From Archaeoglobales archaeon (GTDB lineage: Archaea; Halobacteriota; Archaeoglobi; Archaeoglobales; Archaeoglobaceae): DNA of 7,614 nucleotides. How positions within the stretch are numbered: position 1 is the first letter of the stretch; each line of letters starts with the position of its first letter. The stretch is taken from positions 1 to 7,614 of the forward strand of contig QMZD01000075.1 of assembly GCA_003662985.1 (NCBI GenBank). Direction: 5' to 3'. Positions 1 to 5,374 of this stretch are shown piece after piece. The position numbers and the translations under genes are program-made. The notes below the pieces were generated by a model, which searched no databases, had not been told where the DNA came from, and was given only the letters and a program-made list of their open reading frames with translations.

Positions 1-15
1 GTTTAATAGACAAAC

Positions 16-639
16 TCAACTGCACCTGATAATCTTTTTAGGAGTCAGAATCACGTCAGCTTTGACATCATGCTTGCCCATTAGATGACTCAAATCCTCG
101 AAAATCTGCACTTCATGGGCTATAACCACATAAAGACAATCTTTTGGCTCTTTTATCAACTCATGTTTTTTCAATATCTCATATTCTTTGTCTCCATATC
201 CACTCCCTTTCCCAACTCTGTTTCCCATAATATCGACGGCTACACATCCTTGAATGAAAACATCAACTTTCCTAACCTTGCTTAACTCACTTTCCCTGAT
301 TTCAACTCCATTCCGGATCATACCTTTGATGGTGACGTCTTTAATTGCGACATCTTTCCGCCCCTCTAAAAGCAAAAAACCTGTAATCCTTGGTTTGACG
401 GCTAGCAGGTTTTTACCATCTTCCAAAACTATCTTTCTCGCTGTTGTCAGGGGAGAGTCCGGAGCTGAGAAAACAGTTCTCGACTTTTTGTACTCTTCCA
501 GCTCTCTAATCCTTTCACATGCCCTTTTTGAACCTTTGAAGTTGGGTATCCTCCCGGTAACTGGAAATGGAGGTATGGAAAATGGTTCTATTCTTTTCCA
601 GACGAACCTTCTGACCTCCTCTTTGGATTCGAATTTCAT
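16..639 (-). CDS. 5-formyltetrahydrofolate cyclo-ligase family protein (archaeal type)
   Basis: A 207-residue protein with the marks of the 5-formyltetrahydrofolate cyclo-ligase (MTHFS, COG0212) family. It has an archaeal-style IPNFKGS motif at residues 31-37, a DSPLTTAR segment at 61-68, the glycine-rich nucleotide/phosphate loop GKGSGYGDKEYEIL at 143-156, and a C-terminal DVKADVILTPKKI strand near 191-203. The classical enzyme converts 5-formyl-THF to 5,10-methenyl-THF with ATP. Many archaea use methanopterin-type carriers, so the real substrate of this branch is uncertain. The ATG at 639 is the only good start; no clear Shine-Dalgarno precedes it. It lies 31 bases after the CMD-like gene on the same strand and is probably co-transcribed with it. 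Family assignment is fairly firm, exact reaction is not. Confidence 0.8.
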   Translation of the reverse strand: MKFESKEEVRRFVWKRIEPFSIPPFPVTGRIPNFKGSKRACERIRELEEYKKSRTVFSAPDSPLTTARKIVLEDGKNLLAVKPRITGFLLLEGRKDVAIKDVTIKGMIRNGVEIRESELSKVRKVDVFIQGCVAVDIMGNRVGKGSGYGDKEYEILKKHELIKEPKDCLYVVIAHEVQIFEDLSHLMGKHDVKADVILTPKKIIRCS

Positions 640-670
640 CTTAATTTATTCAAGTTTTGGGATTCTATCA

Positions 671-1012
671 TCAAATCTTCAAATCCCTCAAACCCCTAGC
701 GGCGGTGTAAATGCTCCCAGCACCTCCAACGTAGTAAGCGACTCTCAGAGCTTCAGCAATCTCTTTTTTACTCGCTCCAACATCGATTGCAGCTTTCACC
801 AAGCTTTTAACACCCTCTTCTGCCCCTAACACGGCATCTATTACCATAGCCATTAAAATCTTATATTTCACCGGTATCTCCCCATCTGAAAAGGCAATCT
901 CTTCTAGGTTTTTGATGGAGTTGAAAACATCCTCATCCAATTTCTTAATGACAGCTAGGGGATCTTTTCTGCTTATTCCATCAGTTTCCTCCATTTTCTT
1001 TATTTCCTTCAT
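671..1012 (-). CDS. carboxymuconolactone decarboxylase/AhpD-fold protein without redox cysteines
   Basis: A 113-residue all-helical protein matching the small CMD/AhpD family. Residues 49-97 follow the family pattern: a helix ending in DAVLGAEEGVKS, then the DVGASKKEIAEALRVA helix and a YYVGGAGSIY turn. Family members with peroxidase or disulfide chemistry carry CxxCxxxH just after the GA/LG turn. Here the aligned positions read A64, G67 and L71, and the whole protein contains no cysteine and no histidine. A thiol-based reaction is therefore excluded from the sequence; a structural, binding or cofactor-independent role is possible. The start is well supported: GGAGGGG sits four bases upstream of the ATG at 1012. 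The gene lies 44 bases after the protease gene and 31 before the cyclo-ligase gene, all on the minus strand. Function unknown. Confidence 0.8.
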   Translation of the reverse strand: MKEIKKMEETDGISRKDPLAVIKKLDEDVFNSIKNLEEIAFSDGEIPVKYKILMAMVIDAVLGAEEGVKSLVKAAIDVGASKKEIAEALRVAYYVGGAGSIYTAARGLRDLKI

Positions 1013-1056
1013 TTTGCCCCTCCAAAAACAAAAAGCAAAGGGTTAGAATCTAAGTG

Positions 1057-1929
1057 TTAAAATCTAAAATTAACCGTCTCAGAATTCCCTGTTCTTTTTC
1101 TCGGCAGCGGGAAGAATTCGACCCCTGGATGTCTCTGCATCATCGGTTGTGGATACATCTCCATGAGCTCGTAAACTTCCGGTGGAACATCGGTTTTAAC
1201 GTTAAGGCCGAGCTCCTTTGCAACCTCGACGGTTATGGGATAATCGTGAGTCCACCTGCCTTCAGTGAGTATCTTTGCAATCTCTCTCGCTTTCTCCTCC
1301 CCTATTTTGTCCTTAAGCAATTCATAAACGAAGCTCTGAACTTGGTTAATGGATTTTTCAGCTAAATCTGCTAGTATAAGCGTGCTATCATCGATATCTT
1401 CTGGTTTCTTTTTCGAAACAGCATTTAAGATGGAAGGTGCGGGATAGTTCATCAATTGGGGATCAACAGGCCCTAAGACTGCGTTTGGATCCATTATTAT
1501 CTCATCCGCAGCCAGAGCAATAAGGGTTCCACCACTCATCGAGTAATGAGGGACTATAACTGTTGTTTTTGCGGGATGATCCTTTATTGCCTTTGCAATC
1601 TGGGTCGAGGCGAGCACTAGCCCACCGGGGGTATGTAGGATTAGGTCGATCGCCTGGTCATCAGGGGTCCTTCTAATCGCCCTGAGAACCTGTTCGGAGT
1701 CCTCTACTGTTATAAAACGATAGAATGGTATGCCAAAGAGACCAATGCTCTCCTGACGGTGGATCATGGTTATAACATTTGAATTTCTTTTCTCGCCCAT
1801 CTTCCCCATCAAAGCTTTTCTTGCCATCAAAAGCTGGCGATGTTTAATTTGCGGACCTAAAATGAGGTAAAACAGAAAGAAAAACCACAATACATTGAAG
1901 AACGCCCCGGTCAGGTCTCCGTTAACCAT
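1057..1929 (-). CDS. membrane-anchored ClpP-class serine protease (SDH_sah/SppA-like)
   Basis: With the ATG at 1929 this is a 290-residue protein of the serine dehydrogenase proteinase (SDH_sah, ClpP/crotonase-fold) family. It begins with one hydrophobic anchor (about residues 9-25). The protease core follows: HTPGG at 99-103 (oxyanion-side loop), the nucleophile loop HYSMSGGT with Ser132, GPVDPQL at about 143-149, and Lys182 in ADLAEKS. The 50-residue spacing from Ser132 to Lys182 resembles the Ser/Lys dyad of SppA; assigning Lys182 is an inference. The C-terminal part holds WTHDYPI and a PPEVYELM/YPQP section typical of archaeal members. The frame can be extended to a GTG at 1983, but the extra 18 residues lie across the likely transcription start and before the conserved family start, so I prefer 1929. 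It is probably a membrane-bound protease for membrane or exported proteins. First gene of the leftward unit. Confidence 0.85.
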   Translation of the reverse strand: MVNGDLTGAFFNVLWFFFLFYLILGPQIKHRQLLMARKALMGKMGEKRNSNVITMIHRQESIGLFGIPFYRFITVEDSEQVLRAIRRTPDDQAIDLILHTPGGLVLASTQIAKAIKDHPAKTTVIVPHYSMSGGTLIALAADEIIMDPNAVLGPVDPQLMNYPAPSILNAVSKKKPEDIDDSTLILADLAEKSINQVQSFVYELLKDKIGEEKAREIAKILTEGRWTHDYPITVEVAKELGLNVKTDVPPEVYELMEMYPQPMMQRHPGVEFFPLPRKRTGNSETVNFRF

Positions 1930-1994
1930 GAGTATAAAATAGAGTTTTATGATAAATACTTTGCCTTCGAAAACTTCACTCACATGATCTTTTA

Positions 1995-2008
1995 GTTTTA
2001 TAAAATAT
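1995..2008 (-). promoter_or_regulatory. TATA box of the leftward protease-CMD-cyclo-ligase unit
   Basis: On the minus strand the stretch reads ATATTTTATAAAAC, a good archaeal TATA box centred near 2001. Transcription would start about 25-27 bases further on, around 1975, leaving a leader of about 45 bases to the ATG at 1929. It lies too close to the GTG at 1983 to serve it. No separate TATA box is evident before the two downstream genes. Confidence 0.5.
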
Positions 2009-2033
2009 CGAAATTAAAACTAACTCAAGACAA

Positions 2034-2047
2034 GAAAGTATTTAAAT
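2034..2047 (+). promoter_or_regulatory. BRE/TATA promoter of dppA
   Basis: A purine-rich GAAAG (2034-2038, BRE-like) is followed directly by TATTTAAAT (2039-2047). The predicted start of transcription near 2069 gives a leader of about 22 bases that holds the GGAGGAG Shine-Dalgarno. The two divergent promoters are only about 40 bases apart, so a regulator bound between them could act on both units; I see no clear operator palindrome. Confidence 0.6.
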
Positions 2048-2077
2048 ATGAAGAGGTATTGTAAACTCAAAAATTTT

Positions 2078-2084
2078 GGAGGAG
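2078..2084 (+). promoter_or_regulatory. Shine-Dalgarno site deciding the dppA start
   Basis: GGAGGAG ends six bases before the ATG at 2091. A TTG at 2076 is in frame but overlaps this site and lacks its own ribosome binding site, so the protein should start at 2091, directly with a signal peptide. Confidence 0.85.
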
Positions 2085-2090
2085 AAAATA

Positions 2091-4220
2091 ATGAAAAGGG
2101 AATTGTTCTACTTGCTCGTGATAGGTCTTCTAGCGATTTCTTTGGCGGGTTGTGCACAGCAGCAAGTAAAACCAACACCTACACCCGCTCCAACTCCTAC
2201 TCCAGCACCCACAGCAACTCCAACGGCAACTCCCACGCCAACACCAACTCCTATCCCGGCTACGGTAATCGAGACAGATACTTCTGTGGTGATAGTTGGT
2301 GAAAAAGGGAAAGTGGAGTCCGTCTCCATTCCGACAACTAAAAAAGTGATCAAGGTAAGTTATGTTGTTGACAAGGAGAACACAAAATCTATTGAGGATC
2401 TAATGGAAGCAGGACAGGGATTCGGAGCGATAAATCCAGCTTTCTGGAGAAACACCGAGTTCGATGCGCTTGTCAAGGCAGCCAGATTTGAGACAAATCC
2501 CGAGATAAGAACGGAGCTATTCAAAGCTATGTACATCATCGCAAATAAAGAGGTTCCACTACTTGTCTTTGGACAGAACAGAATGATGAGGACCTACTGG
2601 GATTGGGTTGAAGGAAGATACTACCATCCGACATTCAGAGAAAGATACGATCTCATCTGGGAGAAACCAAATGCCCCATCCGTTGATATCGGAATAAAGG
2701 ACTACAAGAACGATGCCAATACCCTGGTAATCGGTACAATAGGCTGGCCCGAGTCATTTGACCCAGCTACAACTTATGAAACATTCGGATGGGAGATATG
2801 GCACCAGATCGGTGACACACTCGTAACCTATTGGAAGGAGGAAACAGAGAAAGTCTCTCCTGACCTTGCGGTTGCATGGGCTCACAATTCTGATGGTACG
2901 GAGTGGTACTTCGTCATAAGGGGTGATGTTGTTGCTTACGATCCGTGGAATGACAAAACATATCCAATTGATGCTACCGATGTTGCTTTCAGCTTCTGGA
3001 GAGTGCAGAGAATAGGCCATAGTGTCAGCTGGATGCTTGACTTCACTGATCTTAGCAAATCGGTTCCTCTGACGGAAGATGAATTCAAAGACGTTCTTGC
3101 AAAAGGAGGAATTTACGCAGAGTACGGAGGAAAGTCAGGGGAAGTAAAGTCGATGGATGACCTGCTTGCTATGTTCGGCTATAGTGGTAAAACAGCTGGA
3201 GTTTACAAGCTCGTTCTCCCTGAGCCGTATGCTCCAATTCTGGGTGTGATAACAGATTCATTCCTCTCAATACTGCCAATGGAGTATCTGCTTGGAGACA
3301 AGTACGAAGAGGCTTTGGCTGCATCGAACAACGGAAAGAACCCCTCTGCATGGGAGGCATACGTTAGTGAGGGCGAAGAGGATGCGACCCACCAGTTGAT
3401 GCATCAGAAGCCAGTTTGCACCGGACCATACTGCATTGTTGACTACGAAGAAAACAGCTATATCGTTGCAAAGATGAATCCATACTACTGGGGCAAGGCT
3501 CTCTGGGATGAGATGTATGCTGATACCTCAAAGGCAAAGCATGAAACCGTGATCTGGGTGATCAACAACGATGCCGTCTCGAGAATAAACCTCTTCCAGA
3601 CTGGAACAGTCGATTTCGTTGCAGCTCCGCCTGAGAGAATCAACGATGTTAAAGGACTTGAATTCCAGGGCTTCCATTCTATCGTTAAAACAGATTTACT
3701 CCAGCCGGTTATCACCTATGGTGTGTTCAACACCTATAAAGAACCGTTCAACAATCCGAAGGTCAGAGAGGCCTTAGCCTATGCTGTACCATACGATCAG
3801 ATAATCCAGCAGGTGTACTCGGGGAATCTCGAGAGGAATTACGCTGCAATCCCAATTGGCTGGCCCGGATACACGGAATACGGCATTGAAAAGTACAAGT
3901 TCGATATGGCAAAGGCAAAACAGCTAATCAAGGAATCTGGAATCGATCCATCCAAGTACTCAATCGATATCGCCTATAACACCGGAAACTCCGCAAGAGA
4001 GAAGATTTCAGCATTGCTTCAGAACACATGGAGTCAGCTTGGATTCAAATGTACTGTAACCAGTCTTGAATGGCCTGTATATCTCAGCAAAGGTGAACAC
4101 GGCCAGTATGACTACTATACAATCGGCTGGGTACCCGATTATCTGGACACCGATAACTGGGTTGGACCTCTGTATTACGGGGCGACTCAGTTCAAAGAAG
4201 TGAAAGTGCTGGCTGAATAG
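2091..4220 (+). CDS. dppA: solute-binding lipoprotein of Dpp/Opp ABC importer, apparently circularly permuted
   Basis: A 709-residue exported binding protein. It has a short Lys/Arg start, a hydrophobic signal stretch and the lipobox LAGC with Cys21 as lipid anchor, followed by a Thr-Pro linker (about 28-56). From about residue 211 it follows the SBP_bac_5 (cluster C) pattern: TLVIGTIGWPESFDPA, YETFGWEIW, DTLVTYW, SPDLAVAW, DATDVAFSFWRV, a TGPY turn, NPYYWG, FNNPKVREALAYAV, and near the end YDYYTIGWVPDYLD. It then stops at VGPLYYGATQFKEVKVLAE. The expected closing segment is absent there and appears at about 115-191: NTEFDALVKAA, NPEIRTELFKAMYIIANKEVP, TYWDWVEGRYYHPT, YDLIW. This suggests circular permutation. 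The size exceeds the usual 500-600 residues of the family because of the linker and a poorly recognised section at about 60-110. It is rich in Trp and Tyr. The substrate may be peptides or oligosaccharides. Cys443 and Cys448 lie five residues apart in a loop where most homologues have none. Confidence 0.93.
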   Translation: MKRELFYLLVIGLLAISLAGCAQQQVKPTPTPAPTPTPAPTATPTATPTPTPTPIPATVIETDTSVVIVGEKGKVESVSIPTTKKVIKVSYVVDKENTKSIEDLMEAGQGFGAINPAFWRNTEFDALVKAARFETNPEIRTELFKAMYIIANKEVPLLVFGQNRMMRTYWDWVEGRYYHPTFRERYDLIWEKPNAPSVDIGIKDYKNDANTLVIGTIGWPESFDPATTYETFGWEIWHQIGDTLVTYWKEETEKVSPDLAVAWAHNSDGTEWYFVIRGDVVAYDPWNDKTYPIDATDVAFSFWRVQRIGHSVSWMLDFTDLSKSVPLTEDEFKDVLAKGGIYAEYGGKSGEVKSMDDLLAMFGYSGKTAGVYKLVLPEPYAPILGVITDSFLSILPMEYLLGDKYEEALAASNNGKNPSAWEAYVSEGEEDATHQLMHQKPVCTGPYCIVDYEENSYIVAKMNPYYWGKALWDEMYADTSKAKHETVIWVINNDAVSRINLFQTGTVDFVAAPPERINDVKGLEFQGFHSIVKTDLLQPVITYGVFNTYKEPFNNPKVREALAYAVPYDQIIQQVYSGNLERNYAAIPIGWPGYTEYGIEKYKFDMAKAKQLIKESGIDPSKYSIDIAYNTGNSAREKISALLQNTWSQLGFKCTVTSLEWPVYLSKGEHGQYDYYTIGWVPDYLDTDNWVGPLYYGATQFKEVKVLAE
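2172..2261 (+). repeat. Thr-Pro/Ala-Pro repeat coding the surface linker of DppA
   Basis: Degenerate six-base units of the kind CCAACT/ACACCC/GCAACT encode alternating Thr-Pro and Ala-Pro-Thr. Such low-complexity, hydroxyl-rich linkers stand between the lipid anchor and the folded domain of many euryarchaeal binding proteins and are often glycosylated. The tract is prone to length changes by slippage. Confidence 0.85.
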
Positions 4221-4243
4221 CTTGGAATTAAAATCTTAACTCA

Positions 4244-4266
4244 TTTACTATTTTTTATTGGTTTTT
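4244..4266 (+). terminator. T-rich terminator-like tract after dppA
   Basis: Shortly after the dppA stop the coding strand has two T runs (TTTTTT at 4251-4256 and TTTTT at 4262-4266) in an A/T-rich setting without a strong hairpin. Archaeal RNA polymerase terminates at such oligo-T tracts. It could stop part of the transcripts and leave dppA mRNA in excess over the permease genes. Confidence 0.45.
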
Positions 4267-4282
4267 ACAACTTAACTTCTGG

Positions 4283-4296
4283 AAAGCTATTTAAAC
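4283..4296 (+). promoter_or_regulatory. BRE/TATA promoter of dppBCDF
   Basis: AAAG (4283-4286) followed by CTATTTAAAC (4287-4296) resembles the dppA promoter. Transcription would start near 4317, just before the GAGGTGA Shine-Dalgarno at 4318-4324 and the GTG start at 4329. The remaining bases of the 108-base gap (4221-4328) hold the T-rich tract and nothing else I recognise. Confidence 0.55.
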
Positions 4297-4328
4297 AAAT
4301 CCGTATTCTCGCTTTCAGAGGTGAGGCG

Positions 4329-5330
4329 GTGGCAGAGCTGAAGAAATTCCTAGTGAGACGTGTGCTAACATTTATTCCAACAATAATAGGTATAACTCTC
4401 ATAGTTTTTGCAATAGCTTACCTCATACCAGCCGATCCCGCAAGAGCTTGGGCGGGTGGGGAGAAAGCAAGTCAGAAGGCAATTGAGATAATAAGGCAGA
4501 AATATCACATGGATGAGCCATGGTACGACCAATACATTTTCCTTGTTACGGGATTGCTAAAAAATGAAATCATCGATCCAAGAACGTCAAATCCTGTTCT
4601 TGATGACGTTGGTAAAAGGTTCCCCGTTACATTTCAGCTTGCCCTGTTTGCTTACTTTTTTGTACTTTCAATAGGCATCCCTCTCGGTCTAGTTTCAGCT
4701 CTGAAAAGGGATACTGCAATAGACACATTCGTGAGAATTTTCGCTTTGATCGGTGTTTCAACACCTGTTTTCTGGCTTGGATACATCCTCATATACGTTT
4801 TCTTTGTCCATGTAAGGATCATAAATCTGGCAGGAGTACCACCTTCTCCTGAGATGGTTATAACCCACATTCCGGTAATAGACTCCCTACTGATAGGAAA
4901 CTTCGAACTTTTCAGGCAACATGTTGCCAGATTTTGGCTTCCGGGATTTGTTTTGGGATTTATGGGGGCAGGGGTTGTGGCAAGGTTTGTGAGAAACTCG
5001 TTCCTCGAAGCAATCGGGGGAGACTACATAGAGTTCTTAAAGGCCAAAGGGGTTCAAAAGCTTAGGATATACAGACATGCGATGAAGAACTCTCTTGTTC
5101 CGATTATAACCGTGCTCGGCTTGCAGTTTGGAGGCTTGCTTAGTGGAGCACCGATAACCGAAACCGTATTTGGTTTACCGGGAATTGGACTCTATGCGAT
5201 TTACTCGATAAGCACGCTCGACTTCCCAGCAATTGTTGCCGTTACCTTCATCTTCGCTTTGGTCTATGTTATAGCGAATTTGATAGTTGACGTATTCTAT
5301 GCAGTGGTGGATCCAAGAGTCAGGTATTGA
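4329..5330 (+). CDS. dppB: ABC importer permease, DppB/OppB type
   Basis: A 333-residue inner permease of the binding-protein-dependent transport family (BPD_transp_1). The typical DppB start, FLVRRVLTFIPTIIGITLIVF, puts the first membrane helix at about 12-32. A large loop outside the membrane follows (about 35-97), then five further helices. The coupling helix with the EAA-type motif lies at about 233-257 (IEFLKAKGVQKLRIYRHAM) and docks on the ATPases. The GLPGIG motif at 282-287 and the closing VDPRVRY are diagnostic of this subfamily. The GTG start at 4329 follows GAGGTGA by four bases; no other start in this frame fits. A segment of some 30 residues around 165-195 is longer than in many bacterial DppB proteins. 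It pairs with DppC to form the pore. Confidence 0.93.
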   Translation: MAELKKFLVRRVLTFIPTIIGITLIVFAIAYLIPADPARAWAGGEKASQKAIEIIRQKYHMDEPWYDQYIFLVTGLLKNEIIDPRTSNPVLDDVGKRFPVTFQLALFAYFFVLSIGIPLGLVSALKRDTAIDTFVRIFALIGVSTPVFWLGYILIYVFFVHVRIINLAGVPPSPEMVITHIPVIDSLLIGNFELFRQHVARFWLPGFVLGFMGAGVVARFVRNSFLEAIGGDYIEFLKAKGVQKLRIYRHAMKNSLVPIITVLGLQFGGLLSGAPITETVFGLPGIGLYAIYSISTLDFPAIVAVTFIFALVYVIANLIVDVFYAVVDPRVRY

Positions 5331-5365
5331 AATTCGGAGGCGTAAAGATAAAAGGAAATGTGAAA

Positions 5366-5371
5366 GGTGAT
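5366..5371 (+). promoter_or_regulatory. Shine-Dalgarno site deciding the dppC start
   Basis: GGTGAT, a direct complement of the archaeal 16S rRNA tail, ends three bases before the ATG at 5375. It favours that start over the TTG at 5327, which overlaps the dppB stop and has only weak upstream complementarity. A GGAGG at 5336-5340 has no start codon at a usable distance in this frame. Confidence 0.65.
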
Positions 5372-5374
5372 TTA

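Noticed and set aside
254..829. A 191-codon plus-strand open frame crossing the cyclo-ligase and CMD-like genes
   Set aside because: It is antisense to two genes with clear family motifs, has Ser/Leu-rich low-information sequence and no ribosome binding site.
2172..2261. Repetitive CCAACACC-like units that might be taken for a CRISPR or regulatory repeat
   Set aside because: The units are short, without spacers, and code the in-frame Thr-Pro linker of the lipoprotein.
2108..2353. Minus-strand frame with a Gly-Val repeat
   Set aside because: It is the mirror of the Thr-Pro codons; the regular look comes from the linker repeat, not from a gene.
4221..4328. A possible missing C-terminus of DppA lost by frameshift after 4220
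   Set aside because: I read the region in other frames and found no SBP-like closing motifs; it is A/T-rich with promoter and terminator features, so the stop looks genuine.
5327..5374. TTG start of dppC overlapping the dppB stop
   Set aside because: TTGA overlap is possible, but the ATG at 5375 has a far better Shine-Dalgarno and the 16 extra residues are not typical of the family.
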